This document shows, piece by piece, positions 35,558-47,875 of a DNA stretch of 64,000 nucleotides. A program made the translations under genes and the position numbers. The notes under the pieces are model-generated. The model saw only the letters and a program-made list of their open reading frames with translations. It did no database searches and was not told the origin of the DNA. The stretch covers positions 1,550,001 through 1,614,000 of the forward strand of contig KV748177.1 in assembly GCA_001692895.1 (NCBI GenBank), in the 5' to 3' direction. This DNA is from Cenococcum geophilum 1.58. Its lineage: Eukaryota > Ascomycota > Dothideomycetes > Gloniales > Gloniaceae. The first letter of the stretch is position 1, and every line of letters starts with the position of its first letter.

Positions 35558-37853
35558 AGATACTTATAGAATACTATTTTAAGATTTAGTATACTAAGGG
35601 AATAGAGAATGCATAAGCAGACGCTTTAAGTAGAAAGGCTAAACTATAAAATAATAAAAAGCCATTAGGGGCTTTATTGCGAAAGGATATAGATAGATTA
35701 ATTAGGTATAATTATCTAAAGATTATAGTAATATAAGAAGAGAAGACCTATAAATTACTAGAAAGTAATTAAATATAAAAGATCCTAAACGCATAAATAG
35801 AGGATTTAGACTTAGAGTAGTATAAAAATTAAAAAGTAATATACATACCAAGATCTATTATAAAGGAATTTGTTAAGTTATTTTATAAGGGACTAACTTA
35901 AGGATATAATAGAGCTATAGGCTTAGTGTTAAAACTTTAAAAGGAGTATATTATTAATAAAATCTAGGGACTAGCTAGGCAAGTTATAAAATAATATCTA
36001 GATTACTAAAGGAATAAACTAATAAGGTATAAGCTATATAAAGAGCTATAACCTATTAAAATACCAGAGAGACCATAAGAGGTTATATTATAGAACTTTA
36101 TTATTAAGTTACCAAAATTAAGAGACCCTATTACTGGGCAAGATTATAACGTAATCTTAGTAATAGTAGATAAGCTTATAAAGTAGGGATACTTTATAGC
36201 ATATTTAAAAGAAATATTAGCGGAAGATATCACCAGAATCTATATTAAAGAAGTGTTTATAAGATATAGAGTACTAAGTAAGATTATATCGGACAGAGAT
36301 TTAAGATTTATAGTAGTATTCTAGGAAGTATTCTTAGTAGAGTAAGGAGTTTAAGCAGTAACTTCTACCGCATATTATCTACAGACAGACGGTTAAACAG
36401 AAAGATTAAATTAGATACTAGAACAATATCTAAGGCATTATATTAATTATATATAAAACAATTAGGTATCGCTATTACTAGTTATATAGTTTATATACAA
36501 TGTAACACTATAAGAAGAAATGGGCACGTTACTATTTAAGGCAAATTACGGATATAAGCTAAGGACCTTATTATTACTACGCTAAGTAAAGAAAATAAGT
36601 AGCACAGCTAAGTAAAGAATAAAGAGTTTAATAAATCTTTATATAGACCTTACGGAAATAGCTAAGGCGGTATAGTAAAGGATAAAAAAGTACTATAATG
36701 CTAAAAGATCTAAGGGACCAGATCTTAAGGAGGGAGATAAAGTATGGCTACTATATAAAATTTTTAAGAGTTAACAACTAAGCAAGAAGTTAAACTACGT
36801 CAGACTAGGACCTTTTAAAATTATATAGAAAATTTTATTAGTCATATTTAAGTTAAACCTACTAGCTAGGATAAAGATCTACCCTATATAGTATATTATA
36901 ATGCTAAAGCCAGTATACGGGAATATTAAGCCACCGGTTTATAAAGTAGACACGTATAGAGGATAAGAGGAAGATAAATAGTAAGTTTTAAAGATCGTTA
37001 GTTATAAGGATATAGACGATAAAATATAGTATAAAGTAAAGTAAATAGGCTATGACAAGACTACCTAGGAGCTACTAGAGAACCTAAAGAACGCTATAGG
37101 AAAGGTATAGGAGTATTAAAAGAGAAAAGGTTAGGCAATATTAATAAAGGGGAATTGCTAAAGAATAAGTTACCTAAGGGGGACCTAGGAAGAGCGACTA
37201 CCAAACTACTTAGAGTTATTTCCTTCTCTATTAGAAGAGAATCCGTTCTTTTATTACTAAGTTCCTATAGACCTTATTTTATAAGTTTCCACTCCTTAAA
37301 ATAAACCTTCTTGCGAACTTTCTTAAGACGAAGTAAACGGGCAGACGCTATAATACGAGTGTCTAAGGCCTTCTATTCTATATCCCAAAAACGCTTAAGC
37401 TCCATAAGGGCCTACGCTAGGTTACCATTAAGCTTTATAGTAGTAGATTAAACACAAGACCCTATAACAAATTACTTAGGGAACTTAAAGACTATTAAAA
37501 GTTATAGGACGCGCATACTTAGCGTTAAAAGTAGAGTAAACATTACAAGACAATTAAACGTTTACTTTAGTATACTCTAAATAGGAAGAGGGTTATCGAG
37601 ATAAAGGATTCGCCATTATAATATACACTAACCCTGCCTTCGAACAATAAGAATATAGAAATAGCATTATTTTACTAAGCAATAATATTACAGCAATAGT
37701 GCGGGCACAACGTTGCGCGTATAAAGAAGAAGGTGCTTTAGGTATTATAAGTAATAATATTAACTAAATTAATTAGACGGATATTATACCTCTAGTAAAC
37801 GACTTAGAGATACTAGGTATCTTTAAGGACAAAGATAAAAAGGAGGGAGATGG
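35558..37853 (+). pseudogene. Gyp-A A2 pol relic, part 2 (integrase, chromodomain, extension)
   Basis: Continues RNase H after B1 (DALSRKA-like end at about 35610-35640). The integrase zinc region follows, then the core with VDKLIK (about 36165), SDRDLRF (about 36290) and TDGQTERLN (about 36385-36410, with W or Q as stops nearby), so the DDE triad can be recognised. The LGPFKI C-terminal domain lies near 36800-36830. A chromodomain at about 36979-37125 reads IVSYKDID then YKVK.IGYD and LENLKNA. The frame then runs on for about 235 codons to the 3' LTR as a distinct extension (about 37130-37836). Chromodomains of this class bind methylated H3K9 and steer integration to heterochromatin. Confidence 0.85.
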
Positions 37854-38274
37854 TATTACGAACGCTTTAAGTACAATATTATAACTACTTAGAGAGGAGT
37901 TAGAAGAAGCTAGTTAGTTAATATAAGTACGGTTTAGGATAGAACCCGTAAAACTATATAATAAGGAATAGTAACTAAGGTTATATGGCATACTATGCAT
38001 TAAACGCAAGGAATAAGAGGAACTTATATACCTTATATATAACACGTATATTACGTATAAGAAGGATTTTATAGGAGTACGGTTATATATTTAAGGACCC
38101 TTAGTCCCTACCTAGAGAGTTTCTTCCTTATAGTAATTCTTAGAATACAATTAAAGTTAATCTATTAGGCAACCACTCCACTAGTTATTATTACGTTATT
38201 GACTTACTTATAATACCCATATACCTAGCCCATTAACGAGTCTACCGTAGTTCCTGCTATAAGGCTCTGTTACA
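37854..38274 (+). repeat. Gyp-A A2 3' LTR
   Basis: 421 bp from TATTACGAACGC to GGCTCTGTTACA. It keeps the canonical CA end, followed by the GTCCG duplication. Confidence 0.94.
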
Positions 38275-38279
38275 GTCCG

Positions 38280-38314
38280 CAATAATATCTCTTATATTAC
38301 CCCCCCCCCCTTCT
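38280..38314 (-). other. End of Gyp-D left LTR and its polypurine tract
   Basis: CAATAATATCTCTTATA (to 38296) matches the end of the right LTR (54132-54148). TTA and 11 consecutive C (38300-38310) follow, then TTCTT. On the coding strand this is AAGAAG...GGG next to the 3' LTR, a typical plus-strand primer. Confidence 0.82.
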
Positions 38315-40690
38315 TATAGTTAGCCCCTAATTGCTATTACCTTATAGTAGGGAAATTATACGGGCTTATCCCAGAAGGGGTTTAGAGAGATATTAAAGAA
38401 ATATTAGTATACTACTATATATTATCTATCTATCTAACCCCTACTTTAAACTTCTAAAAAACCTTAATAAGGAAAAAATATAACTAGAGAAAAGATATAA
38501 GAATTACTAGAAGACCTATTAGAAGCCTACTAAAAGCATACTAGTAACTACTTAGGCTAATATAAAAAAAATTATATAACTCTACTTTTAAGCCTCTATA
38601 CTAGTCTATAATTAATTATAAGTATTATAGGTAATTTAGTGTTCTAGTATAGTTTTATAAAACCTTTTAGTATAGAATTTAACGTAAAGAGCCTTAGCTT
38701 GCTGTTATCTTTAACTACTAAAATATAGTCTATAATTCTTTCTTATAATCCCCTATATAACTAATATATTACTTCTATATTTACCCTTAGGCTATTAAAT
38801 ATAGTTAAGGTATTAATTAATTAGTTAAAGAGACTTATCTCTTAAGATTTAGTATATATGCTTTTAAATCTAGTGGTCCTATGCTATATATTTAGCGTAG
38901 CTTTACTACCTAGTAAATAGGGACACTTTATAATAGCAATTATAGCTATTATACAATTATTAAAAACGTCTATAACGTTAATCTTTAATACTATAGTATT
39001 ATTTAGGTATAATTTAACCTATATATATCTTTAATTAATGTTTTAATTGCCTTCCCTCAGCCGCGTACTTAGTTTTTATAAGGAAATAATAGCTAAATAG
39101 CTTATACGCGTATTTCCTTTCTTCTAAATAGCGCTATTATAACGGAGTTATATTAGTAAGGTTGCGGCTATTTACTAAAAGGGTATTGGACGGTAAAGTA
39201 TAAAGATACTTTACTTATTAAGCTTAATCCTTTTCCTTAATACCTTACTTTTTATTACTAACCTTTATCCAATTTTAGACGTATCTTTAATATATTATTA
39301 AGATTTTCTTCTTTTTTATTAATAATTTAATATACCTTTTTATTTTCCTACTAACTACTTTTTTAAGTAAATTCTATAGCATATTTTAGCCCTACCTTTA
39401 TATATAGAACCCCAACCTCCGCTAACCCGTAACTAGTACTAGTCCTACCTAAATAATTTTACATATATGTCTTTAAAAAACTAGAAATCTAATAATAGGA
39501 TTCTAGAGGCTTATAATAAGACGCACTATATTAGATCTAATACCTTTAGTCCTTATAATTAATGTATACGTACTAAAAGCGGTAGTTACGTTAAGGTAAG
39601 CCTTTTCTATCCTTAATAGATTTCTATTACTAACTTTAGGCTTTAATAGCCTAGGCCTAAGTAGCAACGTTTTTTTAATATCCTTAACTACTATATCGCC
39701 CGGGCTCTTTCCTATTTAAGCGCTAATACTAAATATCTAGGTCGCATTTAAGATTATACTATAGCTATCTAAACTGCCTATAATTCTTAGCAAGCTAGCT
39801 AGTAACGCCTAATATAAGAGTAAGGTTAGTATACTAAGGATAGGGTATAGAATAAGGGTAATAAGAAGAAGGTTACCGTCTACTATAGAAAGGAGTTTAC
39901 GTATACGCGTTAAGTTTTAAAAGAGCATAATATAATATGCTATTAGGTAGGTTACCCTATAGATACCTAGCGGGTAGGTAACTAATAGTTACTATAGTAA
40001 GGTCTTAGTAGTTCTAGACTATACTAGCTAGCTAACGTCTTTATTTATTCTAGGCTTAAGTATATCTTTATTAACTATAAGCTAACGCCCTAAGAGCTTT
40101 ATTAGTATTAGTTTAAACCTAATATTAGTATTAAGCGTTCGCGAATCTCTACTCTAGCTATACCTTATCATTCTACCCCTATTTTTATGCCTACTTATAC
40201 CCCTACTAAGGGGTCTAGATCCTATTCTTATTAGCTATTATATAGTAGCCTAATAAATACTAATTCTACTCCTAAGGGTAAGGCATAATAGCTTTTCAGA
40301 TTAGGTATTTAGGATTTATTCTTATATATAGTAGCAATTAAGGACCTTAATTAAGTGCTCGAAAAGGCCTTATAAGGCTTTTAAAAAGGGCTTAGAAGCC
40401 CTAGAAATAATATCCCTAATATAAATTAATAAATAGGAATACAATTCTAGCAAAATGCTTTATTAACTCTATACTATATACGTAAAAAGGCTAAGGACCT
40501 ATCTTGCCTTAGGCTATAGCCTTAATCCTTATAGTTTCTAGAGCCTGTCTATTCTATATCTAATTTAACCTATTTACTCTTTAGGGCCTTTTACGGCCTA
40601 CCGCGAGCTTTCTTTATAGGTTGCAATAACACTATAGTATTAGAGCGCTTTCTATAATTTGTAGATTATAGACCTTAGTCCTAATATTCT
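38315..40690 (-). pseudogene. Gyp-D 3' region after the chromodomain (unrecognised)
   Basis: About 2.4 kb between the chromodomain and the polypurine tract, long for a gypsy 3' end. On the minus strand an AT-hook-like KKARGRP lies at 40593-40613, soon after the chromodomain. Further on, about 39050-39700, is a stretch that reads as coding through RIP stops (for example KPKVSNRNLLRIEKAYLNV). I recognise no family. It may be a C-terminal extension, a captured sequence or an undetected older insertion. No repeats shared with the rest of the window were seen. Confidence 0.4.
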
Positions 40691-40691
40691 T

Positions 40692-41642
40692 TTAAAATAT
40701 CTTTATAATAATTAAGGTAATCCTCCGGTTCCTATATAGAGTCCTTAGCGGGCCAGCCTAGCTATTTAACTTTATATTAAAGCTTATTCTTAATAAACTT
40801 ATAGCATAGTATAGCTTTAACCTCGTACTACCCGCCCACTACTTTAGGGTATTTAATTAGGCTTAAATAGAAGTTCTTTTCTAGCGGTAGTCTATACTAT
40901 AGCTCTAGTAGATTTATATAAAACACTAAATATATATAGGCTATAGATGGGGGTAGCTAAAGACAGTAAGCTAGCTTACTAATTTATTCCTTAACTTAAA
41001 AGAGACCTAGGTATCTTATATCAAGCTTCTTTAATAATTAATGGGTTTTAATATTTATTAAATATAATAAAACCTCATTGCCTACTCTAAAATACTTACC
41101 CTAGTGTTTACGGTTATACTAAAGTTTTTACTACTCTTAGGCATCCTATAGGCTCTACTTTATATACTTTTATTACTCCTCCCGTTCCTAAAGATATCCT
41201 TAAACTTCCTAGTAGGATTCTATAACTAATTATACGGCCTTAGCTAGTAATTGTTAGGTATATTATTAAACTTAAATAGTTAGACGCTATAGACAATTTA
41301 GATTAGTGCATACTTATATAATATATATTGCTTTAAATTATAAGCGTACTCTACTTACGGAAGTAGCTTATACTAGTTATCTTACTAGTAGTTTAAATAT
41401 ATTTATAGGTAAGACTCTAGATTCTAGTTCTAGCGTTTTATTTATCCATCCATTTATAAATAGAAAGCTATACTATAACGGTAGTCTATCTTTAAATAAA
41501 AGTATAGGTCTGACTAGTACTGGCTTATAAAAACGCTACCCCCATTAGTAATAATAGAGTGCAGCTAATCTACTTTAAGAAAGTATTTCTCCTTAATTAG
41601 GCTAGCGAGCGCTTATATGTTAATTATCTTATTAATAGAAAG
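40692..41642 (-). pseudogene. Gyp-D pol relic, C-terminal part (integrase core end, GPF, chromodomain)
   Basis: Minus strand after Cop-1. The integrase core continues at about 41440-41600 with TNGGSVFISQY (from DRGS.F) and MDGQIKRQN (from TDGQTER). The catalytic D and E at these sites read N and K, both G-to-A changes. The C-terminal domain at about 40895-41130 has KLDIRYLGLF (from GPF) and YINLLEL. The chromodomain at 40692-40830 reads YEVKAIL, YKVK.LGWPAKDS and EPEDYLN, a good match to the family pattern. The upstream part of pol is at 47881-52800. Confidence 0.86.
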
Positions 41643-41647
41643 GTATT

Positions 41648-41918
41648 TATTCGTACTAATTTAATAGTACGAGTAAGTTATATCCCGGGGCACGAAATAC
41701 ATATAGTATCGTATACTCTTTAGAATAGTGGTGACTGTCAATTATATAAAGTAGACTACGTAGTCTATATACTAATGCGCCTCCCCCCTAATTAGTTAGT
41801 GCTTTAAAAGTGCACTAGACGCGTAAGCGGGTGGTTAGTACACTAAACGCGTAAACGCGTACTTGGCGTACCGAACGCGTAAGCACGCGGTTAGTATAAC
41901 AGGTGCTATAATTATACA
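41648..41918 (-). repeat. Cop-1 3' LTR
   Basis: 271 bp, plus strand TATTCGTACTAATTT to GCTATAATTATACA. Contains repeated ACGCGTAA motifs (TAAACGCGTAAACGCG) and conserved TACGTAGTCTATATACTAA. Confidence 0.94.
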
Positions 41919-42009
41919 CTAGCGGTACTTGGAAAATAAAACCACTTATATATAGCCTCCGTAATTGTCTTAATAGAACTATAAAACACATAAGAAAATA
42001 CATAGGAAA

Positions 42010-45000
42010 TCCCTCCTAAGGTGCCTTCTAGGTTGCCTTCTAAATGGTGCTCCAAGCTAGCCGTAAGTCCTACTTACGGTCCGTAAAATAAACTATACGG
42101 CCTTTTGACAGGCCGTAAATGCACCATACGGCCTTCTAACGGGCCGTAGCTGAACCATAAATACTCCATTAGTCTCGCTCTACCCATTCTATAACCTTTA
42201 GGTTAAGCTTATTTGTATTAATTAGGGTTTTAAGAGCTTAATACAGCTTTACCTTAGTTATAGTGTCTACTAAGTTATCTCCGCTACTAATCCATTTAAC
42301 CTTTATAATCTTACGTCGTTTATAGGCCTAACGTAAGTATATTAGGTTAACTATAAGCCTCTTATCTTATATTATACCTAGTTTAACTAGGCAGTTATAA
42401 AGGGACTTTAAATTGGCGCATAAAACTAGGGGTAACTACTCTAGTTATAGAATCTCCCAGACCGTTAATTTAATTGCGGCTGCTATATTAAATCTATAAG
42501 CTAGTATATATAGTTTAGAAGCTAGTACACTACGGGTTACTCATTTACATTTAATTAAAGACTAGTATAATATATTTGTGTCCTAATTGCGGTCCGTAAG
42601 TACAATTATAAAGCCAATTTATAATAATAGGTTTTTATTATTAGTAAAAGATGCGTCCGTAAATACTAGTAGGCTAAGGGAATTTAGGTCTAGTGGTATA
42701 AAAGTAAGTCCCCTTACTGCATTGTTAATTTACTACTAAATGCGCTTATTAAGCTGCTTAATATTTTCTTTTTATAGGTCTACTGCCTAGGCCGCAAAGG
42801 ACAGATTATAGGCAGATTTAGGTTAACAGACTGTGGCAATATAGGCGCCTCTTACACGCTATATAGCGTAGTAGTCCTTTATATTTACAGTCTTATAGGT
42901 CTCTCCGCGGGAACTAATAAGGTCTATAAGTTTTACTATAATAGGCTTTAGGTTTTAAGCTTAGCGTTCCTAAGTTAGCTTAATTAGGTTGCCCTTTTAT
43001 ATAATTAAGCCTCTATTAAACTTAATTAGAGTCTACTTAGTTAACTACTCTTGCGGCTTTACCAAGAACTTTACCTTTTATAGTTTAGTTTCTTTAGCAT
43101 CCGCAAAGGTTTAGTTTACTAAGAAGAGGGTATTATTGGTTTAAAGTCTAATAATACCGAGGCCGTTTAATAGGGTGTATAAGAGGTAGGGGTTATAGGT
43201 TAACTATTCCATTTTAAGTTTACTAATATAATGCTAGTAATACGTCTTAACTAATGGTTTCTGGCTTCTAGTACTCTATAAAGAGGTTTTATAACCCATA
43301 AAATTATTCCTAGTTATAGGTTAAGCTCGCGGGGTGGTTATATAAAGATGTCCCTACTTAGGTAGGTATTGGACTACACGTAGGCTTATAAGATATCCCA
43401 TAAGTAAAGGGCTATAGGTTTAATTTGCTATAATCTAGGCATAAGTGTAAGTATAATCCATTAACTAACTCGTTAAATTATAGGCGATTGCGTAAGGATT
43501 AAACCCTTTCCTTAGTCGTTATAAGCTTATATAACAAGCCTTAATTTCTTAAAGGCTTTATTAGTACTAGGGTGCTTAATTTTGTTAATAAAGCGTAAGT
43601 TAAATATACGGACGCCTTACGGAACGTCTTTCTCCATTATAACCGCAAAGACGCCCTTTTTAAGTAGTCCGTTAATCTCTTTACGTTATAAGTCCGTAAA
43701 AGGGGTTTCCTATACTAGAACTAATATATCCGTAGGCGGAGATTGCCTTATAGATATTCCTGCGGAGGTTAGGTAATTCTTTATTACGGGGTTCTTAGTT
43801 ATAGGGTACTTTTGGGGGCGTCCTTAACCGCGCTTTATAGTAGGTTTAGTAGGTTCTATAGGTTTTTAGGGGACTTCTAGGGTAGGTAAGGGTGCTTCCA
43901 GTTTATCTAATTCGGCGGTTGCTTCTAGTTTATCTGGTTTAGCGGTTGCTTCTAGCTCGTCTAGCTCGACGTTATTAGTATTTTTAGGCCGAAAGTAGGG
44001 TTTTACGGACGTGCTTCTAAAGTTAGTTAGTCCGCTAGGAAGTTATACATAGTACATTTCGTCTTCTATAGCCAGTAAACAATAAGGTTTAGTCTAGTTG
44101 CCGCTCTTATACTATATAAGGACTTTAGAATTAAGCGGGAGGTTATAAACTAAGGTTATATTAGGTCCGTTACGGTAATACAAGGCGCTATTAATAGCTT
44201 ATTTGGCCCGTAATTTGACTATTTCAGCCATTGCCTTCTATATTGCAGCTACTCGTTCTATAATAAACGGGGTAGAAGGGCCTAGGTTGCTTATCCTTAG
44301 ATAAGCTCCGTAGACTAAGAGGGTAGGTACTAGTCCGTTAGGGCCAGCGGTGTCGTTAACGGCTTTTACGGCCATCTATAAAGCCAGTTCCTTTTAGGTG
44401 TCCTTACATTCGTCCGTAATAATCTAGTAAGCTCTTTATAAGGCTAGGTAAGCTCGCTTAATAAGCCTAATAAACCAATACGCCTTAACTGGGACAGCTT
44501 TTATTAATATAGCCATAGCCGTAGCATACTACTGGAATTCCTTACTAATAAAATTCCTACTAGCGTTATGGGTGATATACTAAGGGGGTCCAACGTATAT
44601 GTTAATCTAGCAGGTCCGTAAAATATCCTAAGTATATTTTATGGATATATTTTATAACTAACGGGCGGCTTAATAGTGGGTTACCTCGTCGATTATATAT
44701 AATACTAGACTGCCGTTAATGTACATAATGTCCACGTATACTAAGTGGTTAAAGTTAAGGTCCTTATAAAGGGTAAACTTAAATCGGCCTAGAGAACGTC
44801 CGTATTTCTAATAAAAGGAGTAGTATTTAGTTAAGTAGTTAATTGCCTTCTTATTAACGTTATATCTAGAGCGTTTAAGGACTCTATACAGTTTTTCGGC
44901 TAATAGGTGGCCGAAACGGTAGTATAGGCGGTAGATCTTAGTACTGGTAAGGTAGCACGGGTTATAGTTAAAAAATTCCTAAATATAGGTCTGTAAAGTC

Positions 45001-47222
45001 TCTCCCTATATAAGGAACGGGTGTCTAAATCGTCGTATAATTAGTAGGGTGATATACTTACTTCCTAGGGCAGTTATAGGGCCAATTAAGGTATCCGTAA
45101 CATTATTATAGTAAACCTATAACCTATCCATATCCGCAAGATAAAGTAGGAAAGGGGTGTCCGCTTTTACTACGTAGAAGTTAACTAGGCTAATTAGGGT
45201 CTTAACTGCAACTAATCCAATTAATATAGTTAAGCTAATGCCAAACTGGACGTTTATGGCCCCAGTTTGCGTAATATCAATGTCCGTATTATTATCTATG
45301 GTGGTCTTATATATAAGGTATTATCTATAGCCTATAGTAGACTTCTTAGAGGCACCTGTGTCGATTATAACACCGTAGAATTCCTTAGGGGTATAGCGTT
45401 CTGTAGTAATATATGCAAATAGGTCCTACTTATAATCTATAATATTTATAACGGGGGTGCTTATAGAATGGTTTTTAGGCGCAACTAAGTGTATAAAGGA
45501 ACGGTCGGCTAATATAGTCGTAATATTAAAGGCTTAGCTGTCCGTAAAAGGTCTAAAAGTAGTTAGGAATGTCTCTAAGGTCTCTTATTCTTAAGCATCT
45601 AAGTTAAAGTTAATTATAAGTGCTTCTATTAACTTATTAGGGGGCTCTTTTACTTCCTTTCCTTCGTATTCCAAAATAAACTAGTTAATATAGCTATTAA
45701 GTCTCTTTCTAGACTTATTACGTTCTTCCTAGGTATACCTTATAAACTAATATCCTTTCTTACCACACACGAAGTACTTCTGGCTAGTTCGTCTATAGGG
45801 GTATATTATTATACGGGGGTTACTACAGGGGTTACGGGTAGGACTTAGTCGGTATAGGTGCTGCTAGCGGTAGCGGCGGTCCGTAAAGTAGACGTCTAAG
45901 TCTGTTTATAGATATTAAATATCCGTAATAAAGGCTTAAGTGCTACCTAGTGGGTTTAAGACTTCGTACATTATAATAGAGAAGCGTAGATTATTAATAA
46001 GGCTAGCTAAGGTATCTGTAGGCTTATAATAGGCGTACTTATAGGGCTCTACTTCCTAGTAGGCCGTAATAAGTTTATTATGCAGAAAGTCGTCTATTTA
46101 AAGCTTAGCGTTAAGGCCGTGCTATAGGTGCCAGAGGTCTTTAATAGGAATTTATAGGCACTCTATAGTCGATTTTTCAGTATTCTTATTAATTATGGTC
46201 CGTATCTTAGTTATATTCCATTAGGTAAGGATATTACGCTTATATTCCGGTCCTTTAAAGTAGTTATAGGTGGCTTTGTATAGCTTATCAAAGGGAACAC
46301 TAAGGGGGTTACTCTTAAGGTTGGTGTAGTAGTAGTTAAGTACTAGGCCGCGCAGTATAGTAGAGTAGGCTTGGCTAAACTCTTATTTAGGAATATCAGC
46401 CTTCTAGTAAAGGTCCGTAAAGATAGTTAGTTTAAAGTTAAAGTTGTCGTTTTTACTGCTATACTTGGATTTGTCGGTATAGAGCTTAGCTAGGTTAGCT
46501 AGCTCCTTACCATAGGTCTTTACTTAAGTAGGTTGCGGATCTATAACTTACGGATCTATAGCTTATGGATATATAATTTACGGATATATAGTTTGCGGAT
46601 ATATAGCTTACGGATCTGTAACTTAAATAATAGGGGTAATTTGGTCCGTATTTTAGTTTATAGGGGTATTATAGTCCGTATTTTAGGTTATAGGGGTATT
46701 ATAGTCTATAGCGTGGTCCGTAACTTAAGAGTAGGGTATATTTTAGCTAGCAAGGTTAGCTCTAAAGCCGCTTAGGTTTATAGGATGAATTTAATTAAGT
46801 AGGTTAGGTATAAGGCTAGCAATCCCATTAAGTTTAAAAGAAATAAAGAGTTCTTTAGTGGTTTTAACCTGGTTTAGGATTTCCTCTTTAGTCTATTCTA
46901 TTTGGTCTTTCTTATATATTATATTATACAAAGACTATATAATAGTAACTCGTTTGTCCCTTTTAACCTATACACCTTAGTTATATAAAAGGGTTTATAG
47001 TTTACGGATAGTAACAGGGTTACAGGCCTTAAAAATAGCTTCCGTAAAGTCCGCAAAGTCTTCCTAGTATTGCTCCTATAGGTCGTCATTTATAAGCTTA
47101 AAGTGTTTATATTTAAGGATTTTAAAACTAATATAGTTATTAACGTTGTTTATAGACGTAACGTCAACTCCTTATCTCCACTTCTTTTAACCTTTACTAA
47201 CTTACTTATTAATATCTGCCAT
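42010..47222 (-). pseudogene. Cop-1 gag-pol relic (Ty1/copia)
   Basis: Starts at an ATG at 47222 (MADINK.VSKG). Gag continues to about 45750 and includes a short tandem-repeat segment. CCHC is suggested by YFVCGKKGY at about 45755-45785. The protease is intact at its active site: IIDTGASKKS at about 45340-45375. Integrase spans about 44050-45150 (VYINGSLVLYVIDK, ITYNAGRNFISKEF, then NDTAGPN). An RSTSVKPYF segment precedes the RT at about 43000-43720, which begins with GVRIFNSRFVNKIKNP and then LVI.AYNDQGKG, LTQSP and QRVSQR. This is a well-known fungal copia signature. RNase H should lie near 42180-42700 but is poorly readable. Most breaks are Q/W to stop. Confidence 0.9.
46530..46640. repeat. 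15-bp tandem repeat in Cop-1 gag
   Basis: Six or seven units of the type GGATCTATAGCTTAC / GGATATATAGTTTGC. On the coding minus strand they give a five-residue repeat of the form (V/A/I)-(I)-(D/Y)-P-Q, with Q often a stop. A similar looser repeat of TATAGGGGTATTATAGTCCG follows (46635-46705). Confidence 0.8.
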
Positions 47223-47604
47223 ACTATATAGTGTAGTATGGTGCGTAGCGGGTAGTAGTAGCTTATAACAGGTAGGGGAGGTCTTATAACGGTCCGTAAA
47301 ATTAATTAACGGGTCCGCAATAGTTTATAGAAGGGTAAGGGGTTTCCGCAAAAGGTCTAAAGAGGTTTAAGGTTCGAGGGGGTTAAGGATAGGGGTTCCA
47401 TATAGGTCTATATTCGCGTCTATAACTTCTAGTAAACCATACTAAGACTTAAATAAGTATATAGAGTTAGAGATAAGTCTGTAATCCCTGACTTCTAACC
47501 TTCTAGCAGGTCGTACTAGGAGTTTAAACAGGTAGTTGCTGTTATATATATCGCTTAGGGGGAGGTATCAAGTAATTGCTAATCTGTGCGCGCTCACTGA
47601 TTAG

Positions 47605-47875
47605 TATTTATACTAATTTAATAGTACGAGTGAGTTATATCCCGGGGCACAAAGTACGTATAGTATCGTATACTCTTTGGGATAGTGGTAACTATCGATT
47701 GTATAAAGCAGACTACGTAGTCTATATACTAATACGCCTCCCCCCTAATTAGTTAGTGCTTTAGAAGTGCACCAGACGCGTAAGCGGGTGGTTGGTGCAC
47801 TAAACGCGTAAACGCGTACTCGGCGTACCGAACGAGTAAGCACGCGGTTAGTATAACAGGTGCTATAATTATATA
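47605..47875 (-). repeat. Cop-1 5' LTR
   Basis: 271 bp, the same length as its partner, followed by GTATT. Differences from the 3' LTR are mainly transitions. Confidence 0.94.

Larger units (their letters stand above)
24370..38274 (+). mobile_element. Gyp-A copy A2, full-length, interrupted by Gyp-B B1
   Basis: Flanked by GTCCG at 24365-24369 and 38275-38279. LTRs are 24370-24791 and 37854-38274. Without B1 and its duplication it is about 8.0 kb, the same as A1 and A3. Gag-Pol is on the plus strand. A purine tract AAAAAGGAGGGAGATGG directly precedes the 3' LTR. The target is the Gyp-D LTR, within 14 bp of A1. It is inactive through RIP and by disruption of RNase H by B1. Confidence 0.95.
41648..47875 (-). 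mobile_element. Cop-1: full-length Ty1/copia element inserted in Gyp-D integrase
   Basis: 6,228 bp with two 271-bp LTRs (41648-41918 and 47605-47875) and a perfect GTATT duplication (41643-41647 and 47876-47880). One long Gag-Pol lies on the minus strand in copia order, integrase before RT. It is the only copia in the window. The insertion cut the Gyp-D integrase core between the first D region (AIDFITDLP) and the second. RIP damage is moderate, with both CpA and TpG depleted. The polypurine tract is not obvious. Confidence 0.95.

Noticed and set aside
46533-46775. Plus-strand frame with repeated IYSLR units
   Set aside because: Opposite-strand reading of the tandem repeat in Cop-1 gag; the coding strand is minus.
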